Program-made: the position numbers and the translations under genes | Assembly: GCF_018143015.1 (NCBI RefSeq) | Contig: NC_054743.1 | Location: forward strand, 63,331,244 to 63,395,243 | DNA from: Lytechinus variegatus | Taxonomy: Eukaryota > Echinodermata > Echinoidea > Temnopleuroida > Toxopneustidae | Reading direction: 5' to 3' | DNA: 64,000 bases | Notes under the pieces: generated by a model | What the model was told of the DNA's origin: nothing | Database searches by the model: none | The model's input: the letters and a program-made list of their open reading frames with translations, nothing else | In this document: positions 14,401 to 25,109 of the stretch, piece after piece | Layout of the letters: every line of letters starts with the position of its first letter | Numbering within the stretch: the stretch's first letter is position 1

Positions 14401-17400
14401 TAGATGATACTACCCATAAAAAAGGACATATTTGCATCTGGATGTGGAAATAGCACAAGAAAACATGCTTGTCTTCAAGATCTGTTGTATAATGATGTTG
14501 ACATGTACTTTATTACAAAAATATATTCTAAAACAAATCGATTTTTTAACAAAACTAGAAATATAAATCAGAGTAAGTGATAATTTTTCTGAATTTAGTT
14601 CTTTCTTCCACTTGAACATGTTATTTATCTACTACAAAGATTTTAGAACTACAGTAACTTTGATATTGATACAACTCCAAATACATTGTAGCATACAATT
14701 CTTTAATGTGATTACCTGGGGAGTCATGTTGTTTACCATAGTACCCAAGTTCATTGGCGGCGGAAGCCAAAAAATTTAGGGGGTGTCCACCTGAAATTTT
14801 TTGATGGACACAGGTAAAAAATTGGACAAGCTCTCCCCAAAAAGGTTATCAACCTAAATTTTAGGAGTGACTAACCAAAATTTTTTGACAAGCAAAAAAA
14901 AAAAAAAAAAGTCGTCAACCTAAATTTTAGGGGGGACAACACACGTTTCAGGGGGGGTCGACGTGACTTTAGGGGGGGGACGCTGAAAAAAAATTAACAA
15001 AAAAAAAAAAAGGTTATCAAATAAAAATTTAGGGGGGGACACATCCCCCCCGCTTCCGCCGCCTATGCCCAAGTTGCCACAATAGCAATGTACGGTAACC
15101 ATAGTTGTAAATAGTAGTTGTATATAGTGCATTTCTAGCAGTGATTTTCAATAGCAGAAGACACAGTAAAAGACGTTCATATACACACTCAAAGAAAGAA
15201 CTTGTTTGCGTTTCATTAAAGCTATTTACAACGCTATGTAAAATCTTAATGGGCACATGACATACACCGTATTAACCTATTATTTAAAAAGCTACATGTA
15301 ACTGAGATACCAAACGGCAATTTAACCCCATTTTTCTCAAGTCTTACTTCACTTCATCAACTGACCAATTCGTGGTCCTTTGAGAACATTACAGACTGTC
15401 AAAAGAACGAGAAATCAGAGACAGAAAATTTCATGAAAGTCTCACATATAGGGCGCCCAACATACAGATTTTATGGACTTGCCCTAAATCCTTTTTTTTC
15501 CTCTTAACATGCAAAAGTGATTTTGGTCCATAATCATATGCGGAAAGTGGGAACCAGCACATTTTCATTCATACTGCATTGTACAAGCATACATGTACAT
15601 GTGGCAATAAGTGGCAAAATTTGTTACAGTTATTTAGTTGCAAAATTTAAAAAAGGAAAATATTTTAATTATGGTAATCAGTGACATAGATAAAGTAGAT
15701 GGCAGTGGTTAGCCCCAGCCGGCAAAGAAGATTTCCGACCATCAATCACCATGATGAACACAGCTTCTGACCACTAATAATTTCAAACGAACAATGTTTC
15801 AAACACTATCCCTTGCAAAGAGGACAATTTGTTCTTACAAGTGTTAAGTTATGTCTTTTATCTTTTCAATAAGCATTCTTTCATTTGATAAATATTACTT
15901 TATTTCCAAAGATTTGGCAATGCCAGATTGCTACAATATATTAATTCAAAATGGCTTTAAGACAACTAACTCGGCTAAAACAAAACTTTGTGTTACCATG
16001 ATATTGCGACCACCACAAAACAAGACTCTAGCTAGGACGCTGATTGTAATAATGTACTACTCACCCCAGTGCCAAACTCCAAGCTGAATATTTTCTTAAC
16101 AGTATCACTAGCTCTGCGGAAAAAAAAGAATCAATTTCAAACTTGCACCAAATAAATATATTAAACAAATAACCATTCATTTCATTCTCATAGAAAAAGA
16201 GGAAGTATTGACGCAGTACTTTTGTAGAATTGCTATGGTAATATACACGTATGAACATAGATTTATCAACAGTGTGTCTTTAAAGACCATTGTACTGGCA
16301 TATAATGTATCACTGAAAGAAATGGCAGAAAAGAGCAGGGTACAATCTTTTATCAGTTTGAGGTTTGTTCTTTCAAGTATCTAGCTCATAAAGCTACATG
16401 TAGGCAAGCTAGCAAAAGAGATTGAAATTTCAAACTGACAATTGACTGGCTGAAATACTCCATACGGAGTGGAGAATGTGCATACATTATGTGCGAGAAT
16501 GACTGGCTCAATCTACTGACCGGAGTAATATCATTAAACTACTTTTACATGTCATATCTTAAGCACCTACATGTAACAAATAAAGGGATTATCATCATCA
16601 TCTGCTTTTTTGATAGATGGCATAAAACATGAGGTATGTAAAAGAAAAATGAAATCAGTTAATGAATACAAATAGCTTCCCATGCTGTACTTCCATTAAG
16701 GACAAGTCCACCCAACAAAAACTTGATTTGAATAAAAATAGGAAAATCCAACAAGCATAACACTGAAAATTTCATCAAAATCGGACGTTAAATAAGAAAG
16801 TTATGACATTTTAAAGTTTTTGTTTAATTTCAAAAAACAATTATATGCACATCCTGGTTGGTATGCAAATGAGGAGACTGATAAAATCATTCACTCGCTA
16901 TTTCTTTCCAGTTTTGTATTTTATTACATGAAATGTTCTTATTTTCTCCTCATTGTCAAGTGAAATATCAATTAATTAAGGAATTAGCTTTGTTTAATGG
17001 TTTCTATATGGTTTACTTGAGTTGGTCCTTAACGTCAAATCTGTAAAAAATGAAATATTGTATAATTCTAACAATAAAAAAACAAAAGAAATGGTGAGTG
17101 AGGGACATCATCGACTGTCTCATTTGAATGTCCCTGAGATGTGCATATCAAATTGTGAAAAATAAGCAAAACTTTAAAATGTCATAACTTTCTTATGTTA
17201 CATCTGATTTTCATGAAATTTTCAGCGTTAATACTTAATATGCTACTTTGATTTTCTCTATTATTTCTTTCAAATCAATATTTTTCTGGAGTGGACTTGA
17301 TGATTTTTTTAAAGTCACCTGAATGTGGGGTGATGACAGGAATTTATGATACTCACGTTTCTAATTCCTTGACTTTTTCAAACCCTAATCTGGGCTGGGA

Positions 17401-20400
17401 AGGGTCTAATCCTTTAAACTGATCTACTGGTGCTGTATGGATGTACCAAAAACAAACTTTATATTACACCTACACAATACAAAATGTACCGGGTATACCG
17501 GTGGCAGTGCCAGGTTGTGGCTCATCTGGCCCGTGCTCCCCCATTTGAAAGGCAAGAAAAAATTTTAGAGGATTTTGTCGTGCATAAGCAAGTGAGGACC
17601 ATTTTTTTCCAAAATTTTCCTAGAACAAAATGTGTCCTTGATTCGGAAGCCAAAAAGTTTTATTTTTTTCGCTTGTCAAATTTTCCCTGTACGAAATGTC
17701 CCCTCCCCCCTCTGGCAAATCATAGATAAAAAATATCAATAATACTGATAATGATAATAAACAGCAACAAGCTAATACATATAACAACAAGAACAATAAC
17801 AATAGTAACTCCATTTCTAATGTGCACAATCCATTCCAAGGAATGCTCAAGGCACCTAGCAATTTTGCTACTAAAATAAGAAACAAAGTAGAAAACATGC
17901 AATTATGCATTAAAAAGAATTCAATTCATTTTAAGGGAGCTGCAGATTGTTGTTACAAGAAATTATGAGATGATGCAGCACTTTGAAGGATTAAAGAGCA
18001 TTATTTGTGGTACAAGAGCAGAGTATTTTACCTTTCTGAAATATTTCACGCATATCAATACTGGAATACCAAATAGAATTTCATTTACATTTTTTTTTAA
18101 ATAATAAATATCAATATCGTGAATAAATGTGCACAATAATAATAAACTCACTATAAAAAATGTAGTTAGAAGACAATAATTGTGCAACTAGAATATGCAA
18201 AGTTCAATTGTTTTTTTCTTCCCATTATTTTTAGCCACATAATTGTTGAAATATGCAGACATTGATTGACATTAATACTGCTTATACACATTTTAGAGCA
18301 AAACTTATTTGCAACTTATTTGAAATGTACAAGTAGGCCAAACTTAATATGATGTTGTGGAAGAAAGAAATGAAAATTAGAAATATAAAAATGCAGGTCA
18401 ATGAAAGAAAAACTGGCTTTGTTTCCCAATAAAAGACTTCTCCATAATTAAGCTATAAAAGGGAACATGGGATATGATCCAACAGGGCATTAACTTTAAA
18501 ATGACTTTTATGCAACATACATGTATGTATTGTACACGTACAGTATTCATGGCTTAAAGGTAGGGTGTTTAAAAGGAAACAATGAAAAGTTCAAAAATGC
18601 AGACCCCTTGACCTTGTATAATTTTAAAGTACAATGTTTGTAAATTCTACCTACCCTTTTTCCTCTTGTTGTATTTCATGTGAGCTTTCGAAGCCAAGCC
18701 CCTGGATACATGTATATGAACTACATAGGAAAAATTGGACAAGACAGAGAAAAAAGGTCATAGTATATTAAACAAAAGCAGTACTAGTCTTGAGGACGCA
18801 ATGATGATGTTTTTTATAAGCTGTCATATACATCATGTATATGACAGCTCTTAGTCCTCAAGACTAAGCAGTACACACTGCACTGAAATATGAGTGGCTG
18901 ACACACCAGTTGCTTTTTCAAATACGTAAACAATGCCCAAAAAATCACTATATGCTTTCGCACTGGCATATGGTACAATTAATCATATAAAAACAAAATA
19001 TGACCATTGCAAATGTTTGAAATACAACATGATATTCCAAATCTAACTTTCCTTCCAAAACTGCTGGAAATATATTGTTTTTAGGGACAGCGCAGAAAGT
19101 TTACAGATGGTTAAGTTGCCACCAGTAATACACCAGACAGTGGCCTGCACTGTTTCCAGAAGATGATCTTGGCTTTTGTCATTCAAAGCAGTTGCAGAGT
19201 TGAAGGCTCAATCAATCACTCAGCGAGTCAATTAGAGCCAATTTACTTGTCTCTCTGACCCATCTAGCCTTTTACATTTTCATATTTCTTTTAATTTGTT
19301 TCACTTCATAATTTTCTATATTTTTTTTATCAGACAGGGAACCAGTCCAAAATAGGATAAATCTACTCACACTACAGTGAGGTTAGTTAGTATACAAACC
19401 TCGCACACAGAACCGCATTTGGCAGTGGATTTCTCACTAGTGGGTCATGCGTGCTGCGACGCCACTTCTGGCGTCCACAACCACAAGACTTCTAAGGCTT
19501 GATTTTTCTGTGCACAGCGGCATGTAATGAACCCTGGCTCTCAATGAAGCCAGGTCTACGTCTTCCTTCTCATTGACCTACACAAAGGACGCCAAAATCT
19601 TAAACTTTCACCCCCGAGATTTCTACTTTCCTTCTAAAAGATCTAGCTCTAAATCATATACATGGGATAAAACTTCATTTCCGACATTTCTACACTCTCG
19701 TTGTTATTTTTTAACATGAATTCATCAAAACAATGAGAAAAATATTGTGAAAAGATGGAAGAGACTTGCCCGATCATCACCGCCCGATGTTTACGCCGCC
19801 GCCATCTTGATTCCTATTGTTCTTCGCCAACGATACAGACGGATGCGTCTGAGGGAGCGTAGAAATGTTGGAAATGATTTAGGGCTAGATCTTTTAGAAG
19901 TAGAATGTAGAAATCTCGGGGGTGAAAATTTCAGGTTTTGGCATCCTTCGTATAGCCTGTAGGTCAATGAGAAGACCTGGCTTCATTGAGAGTAAGCCTA
20001 CGTCAGTAAATGATTGTTACTCCCAAGAAGCCGCCTGGCTAGACTCTCTCCCCCTTTCATGCCTTTCTCACTTCTATAATCATTAAACTTCTTGTTTAAA
20101 ATGAAGACACCAATTGTTTTGACGTTTTTGTCAGTTTGTGAATTGAATTTGAAATGAAAATTGCAAGTCAAAATCAGCATGATCATGATCATCAAAAAAG
20201 ACAAAAGAAGACATTAACGCTATATCTATTCTAGGCCACTTGTTCACTGCTACCACCCTGCCTGTGGGGAATCTACAGGTAGGACTATGGTATGCCAATG
20301 TTGTCCAGAGCACACACTTTAAAAAGTCATTAAAATATCACTTTTGTGACCAAAATTACTAATTTCCGTACAGTTGCAATTTATTTTTCATTAGTAACTT

Positions 20401-21675
20401 GGAATAATTTTTGTATTCACCAGAGTGCTCAAAAACTTGAATTTTGGGCATATTTTTGTGTACGCCCTCTATTGGTGGAAAGTAATATGGCAAGAAAATT
20501 TTCATTTTTTGATCTCTATTTTTAATTAAGAAAAAAATGATTTAAAGTATCAAATTTAAATAAGAGCCAAGTTGTATGAATAATAGGTGTAATGGAAACT
20601 GTCAGTGTAAAAACATCAAGCATTTGCCCCAAACAAAAAGAGAAAATTAGCCAAACATTGCCACCCTTATTTTGCCACACATGGAGATATAACTGAGAAC
20701 AAGGTTATATCATAACCTTGTTCATTGAATGAGTGTTCTAGGCCTAGGGCCCGGGGGGCCACTTACATTGACGAGTGGATACCATGCGCGACCAAAAAAA
20801 CACGTAAAAAGGATGTCCTTTTCACGATAGGGCACGTTACGTACGTAACGTGATAAGGGTGTCAAAAACACAAAGATAATGAAAAAAGGGTATCTATTTC
20901 GTTAGGAAAATTACGTGTTTAGGGTCGAATTTGCGGGGATAGTGATAAAACAAAATTAAAATGTGTTATAAAGGATGTCCTTTTTGCTCCAACACTTCGT
21001 GTTTAGAGTCCGATTTGCGCGAGGTGTAGAAGATGGGGTCGTACTACTACTAAACCAAATAAGGTAAAGCCGACGACCGAAGGATCCGTAACAATAAAAC
21101 ATTCCTGTACTTGTTTAGGGGTTCATTTCAGGGAATATTTGCCAAGAGTATCGTTTTGTTTCCAATACTTGTTAAGTGTAGGGTTTCACACGCCAATACT
21201 TGTTAAGGGGTGCATTTTCAGAATATGGAAATTACGTGTTTAGGGTGCTTTTCGAGACCACTTGGTCGCGCATGATATCCACTCGTGAATGGAAGTGCCC
21301 CCCCCCCCCCCCCCGGGGCCTAGGGCTAGGCTATTAATTCATGCCCTTACTAAAGTAAAAATACAAACCATTTGAAGGTGGATGATGTAAATGCTGGGAA
21401 GACAATACCGAGTGCAAACATCGTCTTTGAGTTTGAGATGGAACCTGAATTGGGCTTCTCGGCAACACCAAGATTGATCGGTCTCTCGCGGGCAGGTCCC
21501 CGCCAGAGCTTCCGCTCCTCTCGCTAGCGCTGGCACTGGCAGCCGAAACGAAATGTGAAGAAAGTGATGAAACGGTTCGAATTCTACAAAACTTCTCAAT
21601 AGCACTTGTATTCCTCAAGCTTATAATTGTCCTTCTGAGGTGTGCTGTGATATCTGCTACAGCAGCCATGATCAT
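8107..21675 (-). CDS. MRPS15: Mitochondrial small ribosomal subunit protein uS15m (MRPS15), seven exons
   Basis: Component of the mitochondrial ribosome small subunit; S15 family proteins bind small-subunit rRNA in the platform region. I joined seven exons (21675-21351, 18720-18655, 17432-17357, 16113-16065, 12559-12475, 11646-11588, 8457-8107). Every intron is GT-AG and every phase agrees, giving 336 residues. The S15 core is unmistakable: ITEHIRALAPH, then VRMLNAIDRRRKMLKYLRKR and NYARFERLL, spread over the last three exons. The C-terminus is a charged helix rich in K/E, as in metazoan MRPS15. The N-terminus is basic and rich in Ser/Ala/Arg, as expected for a mitochondrial targeting signal. 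At 336 residues it is longer than the human protein (about 257), and the extra length is mostly exon 1, so the exon 1 end is the least certain part. A possible AATAAA lies at 7787-7792. Introns hold MITEs and a LINE relic. Confidence 0.9.
8770..8942 (+). pseudogene. Relic of a LINE (non-LTR) reverse transcriptase
   Basis: One frame gives NPKPIKYGVPQGLILWPLLF, the GxPQGxxLxPLLF block of non-LTR reverse transcriptases. After a stop and a frame change, NLYADDAILLFK follows, the catalytic YADD block. Spacing is near that of intact LINEs. It lies in the last MRPS15 intron and is broken. Confidence 0.85.
11588..11646 (-). CDS. MRPS15: MRPS15 exon 6 (S15 core begins)
   Basis: Acceptor TTACAG, donor GTAAGT. 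It encodes ATITEHIRALAPHVENNKK, matching the conserved LTEHI helix of S15. Confidence 0.92.
12064..12220. repeat. Foldback MITE, complete short copy
   Basis: AAAGCTGTTCGTAAGAGCGA at the left pairs with TCACTCTTACGAACAGCTTT at the right. Lies in an MRPS15 intron. Confidence 0.75.
12475..12559 (-). CDS. MRPS15: MRPS15 exon 5
   Basis: Acceptor TTTCAG, donor GTAAGT. It encodes TDLHKMRRKLTQDAVRD and an acidic linker, leading into the S15 fold. Confidence 0.88.
13430..14187. mobile_element. Foldback MITE family B, copy 2
   Basis: Right arm ends GGTTTCATTCTCCTTTAA; the left arm (CAATGAGAAAATTACGAGC, ATGTGATGTCACAC) has lost its tip, so the left limit is approximate. Lies in an MRPS15 intron. Confidence 0.7.
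14752..15067. mobile_element. GGCGGCGGAAGC MITE with 8-bp TSD
   Basis: 316 bp. Ends CATTGGCGGCGGAAGC and GCTTCCGCCGCCTATG are inverted repeats with 15 of 16 matches. The 8-bp direct repeat CCCAAGTT flanks it (14744-14751, 15068-15075). The interior repeats TTTAGGGGG-type units and A-runs. It lies in an MRPS15 intron. Confidence 0.87.
16065..16113 (-). CDS. MRPS15: MRPS15 exon 4
   Basis: Acceptor GCAG after a T-rich tract, donor GTGAGT. It encodes ASDTVKKIFSLEFGTG; the 49-nt exon fits phase 2 on the left and phase 0 on the right. Confidence 0.85.
16696..17302. mobile_element. Foldback MITE family A, copy 2
   Basis: Begins TTAAGGACAAGTCCACC, shares ATTTCATCAAAATCGGA and AAGAAAGTTATGACATTT with copy 1, and ends GAGTGGACTTGATG. 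Lies in an MRPS15 intron just left of exon 3. Confidence 0.8.
17357..17432 (-). CDS. MRPS15: MRPS15 exon 3
   Basis: Donor GTGAGT, acceptor ACAG. It encodes PVDQFKGLDPSQPRLGFEKV and then KELET, and joins in frame to exon 4. Confidence 0.85.
18655..18720 (-). CDS. MRPS15: MRPS15 exon 2
   Basis: Acceptor TAG at 18723-18721, donor GTAGGT at 18654-18649. It encodes VSRGLASKAHMKYNKRKK, a basic stretch likely to span the presequence cleavage region. An alternative acceptor lies inside it (CCAG before GGGC) but breaks the phase with exon 1. Confidence 0.7.
19535..20010. repeat. Large inverted repeat with a GC-rich centre
   Basis: Arms of 150 bp or more share CTCAATGAAGCCAGGTCT, CACCCCCGAGATTTCTAC and TTCTAAAAGATCTAG in inverted order. 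The spacer holds a minus-strand AAGATGGCGGCGGC (19795-19808), a YY1-like motif. Lies in MRPS15 intron 1. Confidence 0.7.
20237..20735. mobile_element. hAT-like MITE, copy 1, with 8-bp TSD
   Basis: 499 bp flanked by a perfect 8-bp direct repeat TTCTAGGC (20229-20236 and 20736-20743). The ends CACTTGTTCA and TGAATGAGTG form a short TIR. Near the right end GAACAAGGTTAT...ATAACCTTGTTC is a perfect 12-bp hairpin. There is no transposase ORF. It lies in MRPS15 intron 1. Confidence 0.88.
20751..21316. mobile_element. Long-TIR MITE with 9-10 bp TSD
   Basis: The ends share about 40 bp of inverted repeat, including CACTTxCATTxACGAGTGGAT and ATGCGCGACCAA. GGCCTAGGGC flanks it on both sides (20741-20750, 21317-21326), a 9-10 bp duplication as for Mutator-like elements. 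ACGTGTTTAGGGT-like words recur inside. It sits directly beside the hAT-like MITE. Confidence 0.78.
21351..21675 (-). CDS. MRPS15: MRPS15 exon 1 (start codon, presequence)
   Basis: The ATG at 21675-21673 is the first in this frame; the frame is open further upstream but without an ATG, and a second ATG follows two codons later. The translation is rich in Ser, Ala, Arg and His, consistent with mitochondrial import. The donor is GTAAGG (21350-21345 on the minus strand), leaving phase 1, which fits exon 2. A shorter exon using another donor cannot be excluded. Confidence 0.6.
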
Positions 21676-21767
21676 CGAAATACAGTAACAAGAGTGAAGA
21701 CAAAGAATCAATAAATTCTTCAAAGACGGCGATCAGGACAATAGCAGTCTACACGCTCTGTTGTGGA

Positions 21768-21806
21768 GGCTGCCATTTTGTGGTGATAATTCACCGAAGA
21801 TGGCGC
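21768..21806. promoter_or_regulatory. Candidate MRPS15 promoter with YY1-like motifs
   Basis: A minus-strand AAAATGGCAGCC (21768-21779) and a plus-strand AAGATGGCGC (21797-21806) resemble the YY1 core AANATGGCGGC. YY1-type motifs are typical near start sites of mitochondrial ribosomal protein genes in animals. They lie about 95-130 bp upstream of the proposed start codon. The match is by eye. Confidence 0.45.
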
Positions 21807-21944
21807 GCATCATTTACTCTGTTTCTCACATTTATTTTTGTTTTATCGGTTCATTATTTTTGTCTGAATGTTTCTAATTAAACTTGTTGTAACAGTGAAA
21901 CCTCTTCGGTATCCATCTTCTTTGGCCTGATTAACAACTCACAA

Positions 21945-22318
21945 ATCTCATCATCCATCTTCATCATCATGTCCATGGAAGGATTATTATCATCAATCAT
22001 CAAGACTATCAAGTCATCATCACCATTATCACCATCATAATCATATTTATTTTTAGCATCTTCACCGCCATCACCACCTTCATCTGTCATTTTTACCATC
22101 ATCATCACCACTGCAAGTCCACCATTACCACCAACATCATCATCAACATCACCATTACCATTATCACCATCATCATCACCATTATCACAATCATCATTAC
22201 CACCATCATCATCACCATCATCATTACCATCGTCATCATCACCATCATCATCATCACTATCATAATAAACCATCATCATCAACATCATTATCATCACCAC
22301 CATCATCATCATTAGTAA
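21945..22318. repeat. Imperfect CAT/ATC microsatellite
   Basis: ATCATCACCATC-type repeats over about 370 bp. The open frame on it is low-complexity (Met/Asp) and not a gene. Confidence 0.9.
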
Positions 22319-23569
22319 TATTGATAATATAATCTGTGCTGTTGAAAGTTATGTTTAACAAATTCTTCCACATGAACTGTCAAAGTTTCTAGTTTGTTTT
22401 ATTTCATTTCAATTGAATCAACAAAACCATTTGTAATAGGTCCATGATTTCATAAATACTATGAAATATAAATTAATCACTCATCACATATCAAGATAAC
22501 TCTTTTGGAATAATCACAATAATCAAAGATGTATTGCATTTGGAATGTACAAAATTGAATACCTAAATGTCACAAAATAATACAGTTGACTACAAAAAAG
22601 TTACAATAAATACAAAAATACAATCAATTAATACTGCATAATCAATATGAACTGCATAGCATAGTACTGATTTAAAGTGCACATATTTCTTTGGAGTAAT
22701 TAGAACGTACATACAAGAATTCATGATTTAAATTTTTTATCAGAAAAGATTACATAATGTACTACACGTATTTGTAAAAAATACACATATTCTAATTTAG
22801 CAATATAATGACAAACAAAAACTTTTCAAAATTTGTTATATTGTAGTAGACAGAGGTCCACTAAATCTCTTCATAATTGTGGCATATCTACCCTCTAATA
22901 TAAGTAGTTCTAAACATAAATACAGACTAGTTGAAAACCAAAACAAAGTTTGACAGACCCTGTCTACAATAAATAAATAAAAAATACACATGGTTACAAA
23001 AGTATAGCTAAACTGATTAAATGTTTGATTCATTCTTAAACTGTAAATATACTAAGTCTCTATAAATAACAATTGCTTACATATACTACATGAATGAGAA
23101 TGTTGTTATTGTTATTAAACCAATGGCAGTACTTGATCATAAATTTTCAGAAAAGATAATACCACAATGTGGTAAAATGCTGTTTACGTGGGGTGGTGGG
23201 GCCATGGGGGTAACCTTTTTCATTTCCTTTTTTTACTTTTCACATATTGGTGAGACAACCTAGTCCACATTCATCTCCATGGTCAACCATTTTAGTTGAC
23301 AAGAACCAAATTTTTCGCAAAGTGAACCCACCCTCTCCCCCCAAAAAAATAAATGAATTTTTGAAAAGCTTACATGTACATAGGCTTGCAAGAGCTTCCT
23401 GATTCTTGGTGAGGAGTACAATTATGTTAATAATTTCTCACTTCAAGAACGTTCTTTACTGTTATTCTTTGGTAACAAACATCGGTGAAATTGATGCAAA
23501 GCTCATTTATAAATCATAATTATATAATACTGATAACACATGAATTATCAAAAGCACTTTCATGATTAA
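22319..23569. other. Intergenic, no gene seen
   Basis: Very AT-rich spacer between the MRPS15 promoter side and the 3' end of the DUF1647-like gene. It could hold 3' UTR of the latter, but no clear poly(A) site could be chosen. Confidence 0.45.
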
Positions 23570-23795
23570 TCCGCAAACCTGCATATCGTCACTTTCCCGC
23601 ATAAAGGCCGTTAGCGTCGCCTTCCCGCGAAAGGGCTGTTAGCGCGGACTGCGCATCGCCTTCCTGCACAAAGGCCGTTAGCACGTACTGTTCACTGCAC
23701 CGTATAAATGGCCCTTCCGCGGGAAGGTGACGTGCCGTGCGCGCTAACTGCCTTTGTGCGGGAAGGCGACGATATATGCAGACAGGGATCTGTGG
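23570..23795. repeat. GC-rich foldback with repeated CCTTCCCGC
   Basis: CTTCCCGC-type words followed by AAAGGCCGTTAGCG recur three times on the left and twice inverted on the right; TGCATATCGTC ends mirror GACGATATATGCA. Markedly GC-rich in AT-rich surroundings. Confidence 0.7.
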
Positions 23796-24290
23796 GAAAG
23801 TAGCACAATCAGCTAGTCACCAAGGGTTTATTCAAATTGGCAGCTTTTACGACTCCATGAAATTTTCACATTTCATACTCTATTGACTTGTTAACATAGA
23901 AAAGATCGTATAAAAACAACCCAGAAAATTGAAAAAATATTGTATAAAGTGAAAGAGCCCGAGAGGAAGCACCAATAAATGAATATAATAAAAGAATTCT
24001 TCAAAACAATTTGTAGTGTATTTTCTTGACCACCATAATAAATATATAACAATCAACCATAATCAAAATAAGGTGTTTTACAGTAAAATTGAAGCAAACA
24101 TTTTGATTTCAGACTTCTACAAAAAATAACAATTTCTACAAGCCTGTTGCAGAAAGACTTTTTGATTTAAAGGCAATTAAAAAATCAAGCACAAATCCCA
24201 AATACAACTTAGTAGTTGGTTTAAAAATCAAGTTGCATTTGATTTTTGGAGTTGAGTTTGATTGCAACTCTTTCTAAAAAGGGCCCCTGG

Positions 24291-24437
24291 GCCCAGTTTC
24301 CTAAAGATATGTTACAATGATAAATACACAATTTCTATAACACATTCATTATCAGCCAATCAAATTGCATGATATCAGTAGTTTTAAACTGTTATTGCAA
24401 ATTTGTTATTGTAACAAGTTTGATGAAACTGGCCCCT
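24291..24437. repeat. Short foldback repeat 3' of the DUF1647-like gene
   Basis: GGGCCCAGTTTCCTAAAGAT mirrors ATGAAACTGGCCCC, and ATGTTACAATGATAAAT mirrors ATTTGTTATTGTAAC. It lies in the probable 3' UTR or just beyond. Confidence 0.65.
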
Positions 24438-24527
24438 GATCAGAAAACGTTACAATATAATTGCAATTTGTGGAATAATCTAGGATTGAGGATGAAATGG
24501 TTATAAAATATGGCAGGTTCTTGAGAT

Positions 24528-25109
24528 TCAGCAAAGTTTTCTCTCTATCGAGCAGTCGATCTCTTTCTTGGGCGGGTTACAATAATGAGCCCAGAGGTAG
24601 TCGTGAAGGTCCAAGTGATAAATGACATCAGCGATACGCTTCAGGATCGCGTTCATACTCGCATCGCTATGCCACGCATCGTAATAGTGGCGATAGAGAA
24701 GCAGGGAGACCGCTGACATGTCGTAGCGATGCGTGTGGGCCTTTGTATCGTTCACATTCGGCTCAATGTCACTCCACGTAGAGCCGTGGGGTCCGATGCA
24801 GCGCCAGTTTGAAGCGCACTCCAGCAGAGGCTTCCAGAACTTGGTCTCCGCCACAGTCCCGTTGACGGCCATCCACATGTGCTCTGACGCGATGAAAGCG
24901 TTGGGGTGGGCCTTGGTGAAGCGGGTGGGGCTGGTGCGTAGGAAGGTGTAGAGGTCGGGGTGCGTGACCTCCACACTGAGGTTCTGGGGGTTGGTTGTCG
25001 CAATGAGGCCATCGTGTTTCAGGATGTAGGGGATGATGAAGTTGATGGGAGCGCGGAAGCGGACCTGGGGGCTGGCGTAGAAAAATCCACCATATTCCTT
25101 GAGAACTTC
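24528..25109 (-). CDS. DUF1647-like gene, last exon
   Basis: Acceptor ATCAG, stop TGA at 24530-24528. It encodes 193 residues from EVLKEYGGFFYASPQVRF to ERKLC and carries most of the catalytic-like domain. It is noticeably GC-richer than the surrounding introns, as expected for coding sequence. Confidence 0.92.
   Translation of the reverse strand, partial: EVLKEYGGFFYASPQVRFRAPINFIIPYILKHDGLIATTNPQNLSVEVTHPDLYTFLRTSPTRFTKAHPNAFIASEHMWMAVNGTVAETKFWKPLLECASNWRCIGPHGSTWSDIEPNVNDTKAHTHRYDMSAVSLLLYRHYYDAWHSDASMNAILKRIADVIYHLDLHDYLWAHYCNPPKKEIDCSIERKLC

Noticed and set aside
19747-19962. 71-codon basic ORF in MRPS15 intron 1
   Set aside because: Lies on the inverted repeat and its GC-rich centre; Arg-rich composition follows from CG content, with no family match.
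21878-22312. 144-codon Asp/Met-rich ORF
   Set aside because: Low-complexity ATC microsatellite, no gene signals.
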